Below, piece by piece: positions 43,576 to 51,085 of a DNA stretch of 64,000 nucleotides. Source of the stretch: a virus; IMG/VR virus record IMGVR_UViG_3300046781_000054, positions 1 through 64,000 of that record. One strand, written 5' to 3'. Each line of letters begins with the position of its first letter. Position 1 is the stretch's first letter. Made by a program: the position numbers and the translations under genes. The notes below the pieces were generated by a model, which saw only the letters and a program-made list of their open reading frames with translations, did no database searches and was not told the DNA's origin.

Positions 43576-43623
43576 GAGGCGGCTGGTGCCGTCCCGGTGG
43601 TCACGACGATACGCACAAACCCC

Positions 43624-43652
43624 TTGCTTGTCCATGCGTTATGGATTACGTT
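43624..43652 (+). promoter_or_regulatory. Regulated promoter, ATGCGTTATGG family, site 5
   Basis: TTGCTT, 17-bp spacer GTCCATGCGTTATGGAT, TACGTT; drives the WYL gene at 43687. It faces away from site 4, with about 50 bases between the two -35 boxes. Confidence 0.82.
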
Positions 43653-43686
43653 CTAAGTATTCCAACTAGCAAGCGGGGGCACCCAC

Positions 43687-44112
43687 ATGAAGCACACCCA
43701 CAGCCAGCCGGCCACCAAAACCCTCGCCGACCTGTACCGCGCCATCGACCACCGCCGGGCAGTCACCATCACCTACCTCAAGCCCGGCGAGACCGAGCCC
43801 ACCGTCCGCACCATCGAGATCGCCGAACTCCGCACCGCCAGCGTCAAGGTGCGCAAGGGAGAACTGACCGGCGGCGGCATCGTCATCGTCGCCATGTGCC
43901 GGCTCCGCGGAGAGCGCCGCGAGTTCCACCTCTCCGGCCTGATCTCGTACACCGTCCACCGCATCGGCTACGTGCTGACCATGCCGCCCAACACCACCTA
44001 CGAAGCCCCCGTACCCGCGCCCGTCGACGACGTCCAGGCCCTGTTCTTTCACGAGCTGGCCCGCGACCGCGACGACGCCGACTACCGGCCCCGCGTACGT
44101 CTGGCGGCCTGA
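43687..44112 (+). CDS. Stand-alone WYL-domain protein, 141 aa
   Basis: Start MKHTHSQPATKTLADLYRAI with GGGGGC upstream. The fold matches a single WYL domain: IDHRRAVTITYLKPGETEPT, VRTIEIAELRTASVKVRKGE, and REFHLSGLISYTVHR, an Sm-like barrel that binds ligands or nucleic acid. There is no HTH, so it probably needs a partner, for example the divergent RHH-repeat regulator with which it shares the same operator type. WYL proteins often sense signals in phage defence and plasmid systems. Confidence 0.78.
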   Translation: MKHTHSQPATKTLADLYRAIDHRRAVTITYLKPGETEPTVRTIEIAELRTASVKVRKGELTGGGIVIVAMCRLRGERREFHLSGLISYTVHRIGYVLTMPPNTTYEAPVPAPVDDVQALFFHELARDRDDADYRPRVRLAA

Positions 44113-44133
44113 CCAGGGCCCACAACGAAGAAA

Positions 44134-44161
44134 GCCACCGACTCCGCATGGAGTTGGTGGC
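44134..44161 (+). terminator. Terminator of the WYL gene
   Basis: GCCACCGACTCC, loop GCAT, GGAGTTGGTGGC: 12 bp with one wobble. No T-run. Confidence 0.65.
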
Positions 44162-44254
44162 CAATCCTGATGGGCGCACGCCCGATTCGACGGAAGTCTA
44201 ACCCGGGAACGCGCCACCGATCAAGAAACTCTCCAAACTGGGGGAACGCTCAGC

Positions 44255-45187
44255 ATGCAGCAGTACGCCGTCAGATGCGGATGCGGCCGAACCATGAACC
44301 TGTACGGGCGCGCCGGCCGCAATGCCTTCCGCTGCGGATGCGGCACACGCGTACAGGTGGTGGCGGCGCCCGTCACCACCCGGATCTGCACGTTCGGAGA
44401 ATGTCGCACCCTGGCGACCACCAAGGAACCGCTGCGTTTCTGTCCCGAGCACGAGGAGCAAGCATCAACTCTGCTCGCCCACACCGCTGGCGCCGTCAAA
44501 GTGCGGGAACTGGAGATAGGCCTGACCCAGGGCGAGACGACATGGGCCCGCAGGTACGGATCCAGGATCCGGCGAGGCCCGCAGGACACGGCGCACGCCC
44601 CGACCGTCTACTTTGCCCGCAAAGAACACCTCATCAAGATCGGGACCACGACAAACCTGTATGTCCGGATGGCGACTCTATACACACAGGCCCTGGCAAC
44701 AGAGCCCGGCGGCATCGTCCGTGAACGTCAGCTGCACCGCCGCTTTGGGCACCTGCTAGCCCCTGGGCGAGGACGCGAATGGTTCCACCCGGAGCCCGAA
44801 CTGATGGAGTACATCAACGAACTCCGTACCGCATCCGGAATCCCGCCGGTCGGCAGCCCAGCGCCGCCCATAGGTCAATACGTAGAGATTGACACCTACC
44901 TGGCAGAGACCACCGAACAACGCCCTGTCCGGACACTCACGCAGAACGGAGAACCCCTGGCCGGTCGAATGGTCATGGAGAAGCTTGCCCGATCCCACCC
45001 TCGCTCGCAGGTGCACGCCGCCGTTACAGGTACGTGGCAGACCCGCAGACTTGCCGTGGCAGCCTGCACCCCGTCCAGGGAGATTGGTGCCGGATCAGGA
45101 GGTCTGGTTACCGCCTCCACGGTGCCCAGCCGAGACCTGTGTAACCGGCTTCCCTGCCTTGCCCGCTGGGACACGTTGACCGACTAA
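44255..45187 (+). CDS. T5orf172/GIY-YIG-type nuclease-like protein with zinc ribbons
   Basis: 310 residues. The head has CGCGRTMNL and CGCGTRVQVV, a ribbon, then CTFGECRTLA and FCPEHEEQ. Residues 118-185 match the T5orf172/Mug113 branch of GIY-YIG: TVYFARKEHLIKIGTTTNLY, RERQLHRRFGHLLAPGRGRE and WFHPEPELMEYI. The extended tail (200-310) is unrelated. It may cut or bind DNA; these genes are common phage accessories. Transcribed on its own after the WYL gene. Confidence 0.75.
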   Translation: MQQYAVRCGCGRTMNLYGRAGRNAFRCGCGTRVQVVAAPVTTRICTFGECRTLATTKEPLRFCPEHEEQASTLLAHTAGAVKVRELEIGLTQGETTWARRYGSRIRRGPQDTAHAPTVYFARKEHLIKIGTTTNLYVRMATLYTQALATEPGGIVRERQLHRRFGHLLAPGRGREWFHPEPELMEYINELRTASGIPPVGSPAPPIGQYVEIDTYLAETTEQRPVRTLTQNGEPLAGRMVMEKLARSHPRSQVHAAVTGTWQTRRLAVAACTPSREIGAGSGGLVTASTVPSRDLCNRLPCLARWDTLTD

Positions 45188-45243
45188 CCCAGACCGCCGC
45201 CACGGGGGAAGCCCCAGTTCAGGATCGCGCGAGAATCGATGCC

Positions 45244-45432
45244 ATGACCCGTCAGGAAGCCCTCACCGAGCAGCCATCCGGCCCCCGCCGGCGCGTCTGG
45301 TGCCGCGGCTGCCGCAAGGAACTGACCGACCCCGACAGCCGAACCCGCGGCTACGGCCCCGAATGCGATCCCGACACCCGCGCCGGCCACGAACGGCGCG
45401 ACGCCGACCAAGACCCCATCCCCGGACTGTAG
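45244..45432 (+). CDS. DUF6011-like small zinc protein, 62 aa
   Basis: The pattern VWCRGCRKELTDPDSRTRGY then GPECD is the CRxCGR-L-DP-SR--GYGP-C signature common in actinobacterial phages and prophages. The start has no ribosome site but GAGAAT lies seven bases upstream, so the gene is probably leaderless. Function unknown. Confidence 0.75.
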   Translation: MTRQEALTEQPSGPRRRVWCRGCRKELTDPDSRTRGYGPECDPDTRAGHERRDADQDPIPGL

Positions 45433-45467
45433 CGCGGGCCTCGGTGTACGTCGGGGCGCTGCGGATG

Positions 45468-46172
45468 TCAGGTGGTGTCGTCGTCTTCGGATTCGTCGGC
45501 GCCCGGGTCGGGGTTCATCTTGTCCCAGGCCCATCCTGCGCCGAGCAGGAGCGGGCTGACGACAAGCATGGCACCGCCGGCGTCCTCCAGGAGTTCCTTG
45601 GCCATCTCGCTCTCGACCTGGGCCTGTACCAGCACGGTGAAGACGAGGATGGCCCAGAAGGCGATGAACAGCTTCTTCTGCGCGGCCCAGGACAGGCCGG
45701 CGGGCTGGGAGGAGGCGAACGTGCGCGCGGTGTCGGCGAGCGTGTCGAGGAGTTCCTCATCCAGGTCGCCGGTGGTGTCGTCGACGTGGGCGGTGGCCTC
45801 GTCGACAACCCGTCGGGCCCACTCGCGCTGTTCGGCCGGCAGGGCGTCGAACGGGGAGGCGAGGACAGCGTCAACGTTCAGGCGGGAGACGTCCAGACGG
45901 AAGCCGTCGGTGTATCCGGCTGCCATGGCGCTCGCGGAGAAGGCCCTGGCAGCCTGGACGAACTGTTCGTTGCGTGCGGCGATGGCCGGGGCCATGGTGC
46001 GGGCGAACTGCTCGGCGTACCGGTTCGCGGTGCGCCGGGAGTGGCTGTGGACCGCGGCGGCGAACTCCTCGCTCTGGCGGCGCATGCGCTCCAGGGCGGG
46101 GCTGTCGATGATGGCGTCGGCCAGGCGGCGGGCCATCTCCTGGACGGGATCGGATCTGTAGGGCTGGGACAT
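45468..46172 (-). CDS. Helical protein with two C-terminal membrane spans, 234 aa
   Basis: Start MSQPYRSDPVQEMARRLADA after GAGG. Residues 1-165 are helical and charged; then KLFIAFWAILVFTVLVQAQV and GGAMLVVSPLLLGAGWAWDK are membrane spans, and the end is very acidic (GADESEDDDTT). A cytoplasmic body anchored by a C-terminal hairpin is often seen in exclusion or abortive-infection proteins; not proven. Confidence 0.7.
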   Translation of the reverse strand: MSQPYRSDPVQEMARRLADAIIDSPALERMRRQSEEFAAAVHSHSRRTANRYAEQFARTMAPAIAARNEQFVQAARAFSASAMAAGYTDGFRLDVSRLNVDAVLASPFDALPAEQREWARRVVDEATAHVDDTTGDLDEELLDTLADTARTFASSQPAGLSWAAQKKLFIAFWAILVFTVLVQAQVESEMAKELLEDAGGAMLVVSPLLLGAGWAWDKMNPDPGADESEDDDTT

Positions 46173-46238
46173 GCGGTACATCCTCACGGAAGGCGGGCCC
46201 CGGCCGGAAGCCGATCACTGAATCTCGCGGCTCAACAC

Positions 46239-46440
46239 GGGGTGCCGTTAACGAGCGGCTCCCCAAGTGACAAGTAGCTCTGCGTGATTGGCGGGAGCGC
46301 CAGTGAGCTGCATCGTTCACGGAGCGGAGTCGTAGCTCCGGAGGTCCGGTCCAGACCTCTCCTCGGATCAAGATCACGAAGCGCTGACCTGGTCTTTTTC
46401 GCTACTTGTCACTTCGTTCGCTGTTCGTTAGCGGCACCCC
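46239..46440 (+). ncRNA. Large foldable element with 40-bp arms and inner hairpins
   Basis: The arms 46239-46278 and 46401-46440 pair at 36 of 40 positions, three as G-U pairs on the + strand only. Inside, CGTGAT (46283) pairs with ATCACG (46373), and four consecutive hairpins follow: TGGCG-GGAG-CGCCA, GTGAGC-TGCATC-GTTCAC, CGGAGC-9-GCTCCG, GAGGTC-CGGTCCA-GACCTC. The pattern suggests a folded RNA, or a small inverted-repeat element. No gene in 46173-46706. Confidence 0.55.
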
Positions 46441-46549
46441 AACACGCAGGGGGATGGCGCTCCAGCGCACTCGCCACATCCGTCGTAGCGTGCAGTCAGA
46501 AGCACCCCGGGGGGCACGGATCCCCTCTTCAGCCCCATGATCACAATTC

Positions 46550-46666
46550 TTACGAACCCTCACACGCCCCTACCCACCAGGAGAAGCAGCGCGCGCATCG
46601 CCCCGCACTCTTCCCCGGACAGAACCCACCACCGCGCCTGGACGGTCGGGCCTTGAGGGTTCGTAA
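46550..46666. repeat. Inverted repeats upstream of the recombinase relative
   Basis: TTACGAACCCTCA (46550-46562) and TGAGGGTTCGTAA (46654-46666), a perfect 13-bp pair, extended with gaps to about 22 bases (TGATCA-CAATT side). Possible arm sites of an attachment region, or operators for the gene at 46707. Confidence 0.55.
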
Positions 46667-46669
46667 TAA

Positions 46670-46699
46670 TTGATCTCCCGTATGATCACCGGGCACTAT
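46670..46699 (+). promoter_or_regulatory. Promoter of the gene at 46707 (leaderless)
   Basis: TTGATC (46670), 18-bp spacer, CACTAT (46694-46699), then seven bases to the ATG at 46707. No ribosome site, so the transcript is probably leaderless. The -35 touches the inverted repeat. Confidence 0.6.
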
Positions 46700-46706
46700 A
46701 AGAGCC

Positions 46707-47558
46707 ATGAACCCCCGCGACCTGCTCGAAGCCTGGCTCACCGGTGGCACCCTGCGCCCCTCCACCGTCGGCCGCTACCAGCCGCAGGTCGACTCCTGGC
46801 TCACCTGGTGCGAGACCACCGGCACCGACCCCTACAACGTCACCATCCACGATGTCGCCGCCTGGTCCGCCGAACGCCTCGCCCCCCACCTCGACGGCCG
46901 CAGCTTCAACGGACCCGCCGACCTCGCCTGGCTCACCGAGAACGCACCCGACATCGCCGGCACCCACGACGGCTACATCACCGCCCTCACCGGCTACTAC
47001 AAAGCCGCCCACGACCGTCGCCTCATCACCGGCCCACCCGACCTCGGCGAACTCCGCTCCGGCATCGACCGCGACGCGAACACCCCCAAGAAGCTCGACC
47101 CACGGGAGAAGGCCGCCCTGATGGCGTGCATCGGCATGTGGGGTCCCGACCAGGCCCGCCACTACCGCCGCGACCGCCTCCTCGCCTACCTGCTGCTGGA
47201 GCGGATGCGCCCCGGCGAGATCGTCCGCCTCGACGCCCGCCACCTCCAGGAGCAGTCCGACGGCGGCTACGAGGTCCGCGCCCCCGACTACGAGTTCGAG
47301 GCCCTCGGCAAGCAGTTCACCCTGGACCCGCTCACCGGCGCCGCCCTGCGCGACTACCTGCCCCACCGACCCACACCCGCACCCGGCGCCTACGAGCTGA
47401 TCCTCGGCCAGGGCGGTCGGCCGCTGAACTCCCGCCAGCCCAACGTCATCGTCCGCGGCATCTGCGACATGCACCCCCTCCTCGCCACCCGCGAACCACC
47501 CGTCACCGCCGACACCATCGCCCACACCGGGCTCTGGGACACCCCCGAAGGCAGCTGA
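46707..47558 (+). CDS. Tyrosine-recombinase relative without catalytic residues
   Basis: 283 residues. An N-terminal core-binding domain (TGGTLRPSTVGRYQPQVDSW) is followed by the first half of the catalytic domain: YLLLERMRPGEIVRLDARHL carries an Arg at the expected place. Later VTADTIAHTGLWDTPEG aligns with the usual T-P-H-x-L-R-H motif but has Asp and Ala in place of His and Arg, and the chain ends before the nucleophilic Tyr. So it can probably bind but not cut DNA. It could regulate the full recombinase at 48391, or be a decaying copy. Confidence 0.7.
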   Translation: MNPRDLLEAWLTGGTLRPSTVGRYQPQVDSWLTWCETTGTDPYNVTIHDVAAWSAERLAPHLDGRSFNGPADLAWLTENAPDIAGTHDGYITALTGYYKAAHDRRLITGPPDLGELRSGIDRDANTPKKLDPREKAALMACIGMWGPDQARHYRRDRLLAYLLLERMRPGEIVRLDARHLQEQSDGGYEVRAPDYEFEALGKQFTLDPLTGAALRDYLPHRPTPAPGAYELILGQGGRPLNSRQPNVIVRGICDMHPLLATREPPVTADTIAHTGLWDTPEGS

Positions 47559-47829
47559 CTACAGCACGCGGCGTACTCCCTGACCGATTCACCTCATCGG
47601 TGGAGTCCGGTGTTCCGCAGGAACCTTGTTGGCCCGCTTCCATGTTGGTCAGGGTTGCCCGGGACGGCCCGCAGATACCAAGGTTGCGCGGCTAACAGCC
47701 CCTCAGACACTCTCTGAGTCCTGGGCATTCGCCCACCTGCACAGCGGAGCTTCCACCCGACAGATGCCTGGCCGGGCGTCGGGCGGAGCCCCCTGCGCGG
47801 ATCTCACACGATGACGAGGGAGACCTGCC
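47559..47829. other. Gap between 47558 and 47830
   Basis: 270 bp with no convincing gene or promoter and no tRNA-like sequence. It holds weak inverted repeats, for example CTCAGACACTCTCTGAG (47702-47718). It could be part of an attachment site of the recombinase; no direct sign. Confidence 0.3.
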
Positions 47830-47997
47830 ATGAACGGTAGCAACGACGAACACCTGGACAAGCCCGGAAAGCGGCCCGCCCGCCTGTGGCGGCGCCTGCG
47901 GACCTGGCAGTTGCAGCAGCAGCTGGCCCGCGGGCTGGCGTACGGCGTCGGCTCGGGGGCGGTGAGCCTGCTCCTGCTGTGGGTGCAGTCCCGGTAG
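47830..47997 (+). CDS. Small membrane protein, 55 aa
   Basis: MNGSNDEHLDKPGKRPARLW, a basic segment, then one membrane helix (GLAYGVGSGAVSLLLLWVQS). GGGAG before the ATG. Function unknown. Confidence 0.6.
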   Translation: MNGSNDEHLDKPGKRPARLWRRLRTWQLQQQLARGLAYGVGSGAVSLLLLWVQSR

Positions 47998-48143
47998 GCG
48001 GCGCGGACAGGGTGGGCGGTGCTGGTCAGTGCTGCGCCAGCACCGCCCACCTGGGCCGCACGCGGATCGTTAGCCGCCGATCCAACGCACGGTCGGCGTG
48101 GCACGGATAGGATCCCGGCCACGCCTACAAGGGGGACACCGCA

Positions 48144-48383
48144 ATGCCGCGCGCCAAGACCACCCAGCCCGACGCGTCGGAGACCTCCGCGGTCGATCCG
48201 GGCTTGCAGAAGCTCATCGCCGTGTTCGCCATGGGCATCGTCGGAACCGTGGTCGGCACCGCCCTGTACGGGTCCGACAAGCACAGTGAGCGGGCGTTCC
48301 GTCTCGTGGAGTGGTTGAGGCGGAGGCCGGACCTGGAGGCGGAGCCTGACGGACGCCGGACGCCGCGGGCGAAGCGCCGCTGA
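48144..48383 (+). CDS. Small membrane protein, 79 aa
   Basis: Hydrophilic head, membrane helix (LIAVFAMGIVGTVVGTALYG), then a basic tail (RLVEWLRRRPDLEAEPDGRR). AGGGGG precedes the ATG. Converges with the recombinase gene, seven bases away. Unknown. Confidence 0.65.
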   Translation: MPRAKTTQPDASETSAVDPGLQKLIAVFAMGIVGTVVGTALYGSDKHSERAFRLVEWLRRRPDLEAEPDGRRTPRAKRR

Positions 48384-48390
48384 ACTCGCG

Positions 48391-49482
48391 TCAGACGAAC
48401 TTGTCGACGAGGTGGTCGTACACCGCGACCGCGGCCGCCGCGTGCGCAGCCTTGCGGGCCCCAGAGTCGCGCCGGCGGATGTATCGCAGCGTGGTCTCGA
48501 TCGCGGCATGATCGGCGTACTCCTGAATCTCCTCCACGGGCACCTTCGCGTCGTGCATGTGGGTCAGCTTGGAGGCGCGCAGCACGTGCGGAGTCAGGTC
48601 GCGGCCGGACAGGACGAGGGCCTGCTTGCCGAGGCGGGTGAGCAGGTAGTCGACATCGTGGCGGGACATCGCCTTGTCGGCGTCGTTGAGGAGGAGCGGG
48701 CCTTCGGTGCGGCCGACGGTGGCGACGTCGATGAGCTGGGCGAGCCGATCCGGGAGCGTCCAGACGCGGCCCTTGCCGCCCTTCCTGCGCAGGTCCAACA
48801 GGCGTACGCCGTCATAGTCCTTGAGCTGGCCGAGGGTGGCGGCGCAGCACTCGGAGACGCGGCCGGCGAGCGTGTAGATGAGGACCGGGACGACGGCTTC
48901 CCGCGCGGTGGCGGCGGCTTCGATGACGCGTTGCAGTTCGGGGACTTCAAGGATGGGTGTGGCGGTGGTTTCGTCGTGGGGGTCGACCTTGGGCCGGTCG
49001 TGCTTGGTGACCGGGGAGACGACGGTGTGGTCCTTGGTCTTCCACTTGGCGTACTCGGACAGTGCGGTGAGGACGGACAGGCGGCGGTTGATGGTGCGCG
49101 GCGCTTTACCTTTGGCTTTCTGGACTTTGGTCCAGGTCTCGATGATGCCGGGGGTGATGGCGCCGACGAAGAAGCGGTCGTGGCCGCCCAACTCCCGTGC
49201 GACGCCTGCCCAGAGGCGGATGTCGTCGGCGTAGGCCTGCTTGCTGGTGGTGGCGGGGACGGCTTCGGAGCCGAGCCATGAGGTGATGAGGAGGAAGGTG
49301 TCGCGGTCGCAGAGTTCAGCGAGGAGTTCGAGGCGCCAGCGGCGTTCGCCGAGGCGTCGGGTGCGGGGGTTGCGGGGTGCAACGGTGCCGAGGATGTCGC
49401 GGAGGTAGTAGAAGGCTTCCTCGGCGGCGCCAGGCTGGGCAAGTTCGGCGCGGGGTCTCGCGGAGAGGTCGTGCTCGGTCAC
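48391..49482 (-). CDS. int: Tyrosine recombinase (integrase)
   Basis: 363 residues with the full set of catalytic elements: Arg in AGRVSECCAA, Lys in RRKGGKGR, HVLRASKLTH (His and Arg), a second His in YADHAAIETTLRY and the nucleophilic Tyr there. N-terminal core-binding helices at 85-165. It starts on a GTG overlapping the upstream gene. Candidate phage integrase, although with parAB it may instead act as a dimer resolvase. An attachment site cannot be fixed from this window. Confidence 0.88.
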   Translation of the reverse strand: MTEHDLSARPRAELAQPGAAEEAFYYLRDILGTVAPRNPRTRRLGERRWRLELLAELCDRDTFLLITSWLGSEAVPATTSKQAYADDIRLWAGVARELGGHDRFFVGAITPGIIETWTKVQKAKGKAPRTINRRLSVLTALSEYAKWKTKDHTVVSPVTKHDRPKVDPHDETTATPILEVPELQRVIEAAATAREAVVPVLIYTLAGRVSECCAATLGQLKDYDGVRLLDLRRKGGKGRVWTLPDRLAQLIDVATVGRTEGPLLLNDADKAMSRHDVDYLLTRLGKQALVLSGRDLTPHVLRASKLTHMHDAKVPVEEIQEYADHAAIETTLRYIRRRDSGARKAAHAAAAVAVYDHLVDKFV

Positions 49483-49793
49483 GGACGCCAGCCCGGGTGA
49501 TAGTTCGGGTGTGTCTCGAACCGGCTGCCCAGCTTCCTGGCGGTGAACAGCAGGCCGTCGATGTACGCCCGCGCCTTACCCATGAGGACGGCCGCGTCCA
49601 ACTCGTCGAGGATCTCCTCTTGGACGTCGATGCTCGCAACGGCTTGTTCGGCTTGCTTCAGGGGAAGCTTGTGGGCTTCGGCCCGCTGTTCGGCGAATCG
49701 CTTCCGGAGGAAGGTGGTGAGGTCGTCCACGTTGGATGGCCCGGACGCGGCGATGATGCCGCTGATGACGCGTGCCTCAAGGTCTGCGTTCAT
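49479..49793 (-). CDS. Hypothetical protein coupled to the recombinase, 104 aa
   Basis: A helical protein (VDDLTTFLRKRFAEQRAEAH, LPLKQAEQAVASIDVQEEIL) ending RFETHPNYHPGWRP. Coupled by GTGA with the recombinase. It may be a cofactor or directionality factor. CTTAAC-CCAC-GTTAAG (49812-49827) lies between it and the four-HTH gene. Confidence 0.65.
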   Translation of the reverse strand: MNADLEARVISGIIAASGPSNVDDLTTFLRKRFAEQRAEAHKLPLKQAEQAVASIDVQEEILDELDAAVLMGKARAYIDGLLFTARKLGSRFETHPNYHPGWRP

Positions 49794-49822
49794 GATCCCA
49801 TCCTAGTCGTTCTTAACCCACG

Positions 49823-50485
49823 TTAAGCGGGTGCCGGTGCGGTCTTCTCCCGGATGCGGCGGACGATGGTCGGACGGGCCACGCCGAACGAAGTGGCGAG
49901 GCTGCCGATCGACTCGCCGTCCCGGTGGCGGCGGCGGATCTCCTCGTCGGGCAGGTCCATCCTGCGGTGTCCAAGCGGGACCTTGGCGCCGCCCTCGGCC
50001 AGGCGGCGGGAGATCAGGGCGGGAGCGACATCGAGGTCTGCCGCGATCTGCTGGATCTCCTGCCGCTCGTCGCGGTAGCGGCGGACGATCTCCTGTGTAG
50101 GGACCGGGAGTTCAATGCGGCGCGTGGTGCGGCGCTTCACGTCGTGGCGCTTCATCACGTTGATGATCGTGGTTTTGCTGCACCCGTACCGTTCGCCGAT
50201 GACACGTGTCGGCTCCCCTGCCCGGTAGCTGGCGATGACCTCTGCTGCGGGCAGGGTGCGCACGAGGGGTTCGTCGGCCGGAGGCAGTGTGTGGCGTCCT
50301 GATGTGGCGCCGCGGGCGACTCGGGAGACCTGGGCACGGCTGAGTCCGGTAGCGCGGACGATCTCGGCTTGCCTTACGCCATCTCGGACGGCGGCGCGGA
50401 TGGCGTCGTGCAGCGCACTGGTGGTTGGACGGTTGGCGGCCCGGCGAACTTCCTTGAGTGCGTCCGGAGTTGGGGCGTGGGTCAT
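49823..50485 (-). CDS. Four-HTH DNA-binding protein, 220 aa
   Basis: The start MTHAPTPDALKEVRRAANRP is likely leaderless. Four HTH units can be seen: 36-57 (GVRQAEIVRATGLSRAQVSR), 92-113 (PTRVIGERYGCSKTTIINVM), 141-163 (RQEIQQIAADLDVAPALISR) and 189-212 (GESIGSLATSFGVARPTIVR). Each has the E--IA---GVS--TI-R pattern of resolvase/sigma-type HTHs. No catalytic domain. It probably recognises a long site, perhaps the attachment region or the operator of the recombinase operon downstream. Confidence 0.75.
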   Translation of the reverse strand: MTHAPTPDALKEVRRAANRPTTSALHDAIRAAVRDGVRQAEIVRATGLSRAQVSRVARGATSGRHTLPPADEPLVRTLPAAEVIASYRAGEPTRVIGERYGCSKTTIINVMKRHDVKRRTTRRIELPVPTQEIVRRYRDERQEIQQIAADLDVAPALISRRLAEGGAKVPLGHRRMDLPDEEIRRRHRDGESIGSLATSFGVARPTIVRRIREKTAPAPA

Positions 50486-50558
50486 GCGAATAGCGTGGCA
50501 CGGTTCCGCAGAAGTGTTCCCCCCGCTCCACCCGAGGGAGCACCCCGCGGAAATGACT

Positions 50559-50584
50559 GTGGCCCCTCCGCCAAGAGGGGCCAC
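50559..50584. terminator. Perfect 10-bp hairpin
   Basis: GTGGCCCCTC, loop CGCCAA, GAGGGGCCAC, with no T-run. It lies in the 366-bp gap between 50485 and 50852. The rest of the gap has no gene; the AT-richer part 50770-50830 contains CCAAG-GATTT-CTTGG and the promoter below. Confidence 0.6.
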
Positions 50585-50790
50585 TACGCAGTCCGACCGT
50601 TCCACCGCACCTGGCCAGAACCATCAGTGAGGAGAGAGTAGCAGGGCGCACTGACAGTCGGCTGCCTCCGGCGCCCCAGTCTTGAAAGGGCGTCAGATTC
50701 TTCGTCAGGAGCGATTCTCCGCTCGGACCCGATCAAGCGGACGGACGTTGCCCCACTTTCCGAATCCAAGGATTTCTTGGATTTCAAGCA

Positions 50791-50819
50791 TTGCCAAGAC
50801 ATTCAAGGATGGCTAAGTT
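50791..50819 (+). promoter_or_regulatory. Promoter of the 50852-52365 genes
   Basis: TTGCCA, 17-bp spacer, TAAGTT, about 33 bases before the ATG at 50852. The spacer lacks the ATGCGTTAT core, so control is separate from the five-site family. Confidence 0.65.
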
Positions 50820-50851
50820 GGGATCCAACGAAGACTGACAGGAGGCCCGCG

Positions 50852-51085
50852 ATGGCCACGTACAACGTTCCGCTCACCGGGTGGGCGAATATCACGGTCA
50901 CCGTCGAGACCGACGAGACCGACCCCGAGAAGATCGTCGAACTCGCCCAGTACGAGGCCGGGGTGTCGCTCTGCCACCACTGCGCCAGCAGCACCAACAA
51001 CTCGCTGGACATCGGCGACGAGTGGACGCCGAGCCGCGACGTGAAGACCGGTGCGCCCGACATCTACAAGGAGACCAGCAAGTGA
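50852..51085 (+). CDS. Hypothetical protein, 77 aa
   Basis: MATYNVPLTGWANITVTVET with AGGAGG upstream. A beta-rich head, then LAQYEAGVSLCHHCASSTNN and an acidic tail. CHHC could bind zinc. It overlaps the next gene by GTGA. First gene of a short rightward run. Unknown. Confidence 0.7.
   Translation: MATYNVPLTGWANITVTVETDETDPEKIVELAQYEAGVSLCHHCASSTNNSLDIGDEWTPSRDVKTGAPDIYKETSK

Noticed and set aside
46239-46440. Insertion sequence or MITE with 40-bp terminal repeats
   Set aside because: No transposase, no clear flanking duplication, and pairing differences on one strand are G-U compatible; kept as RNA candidate, although a MITE is not fully excluded.
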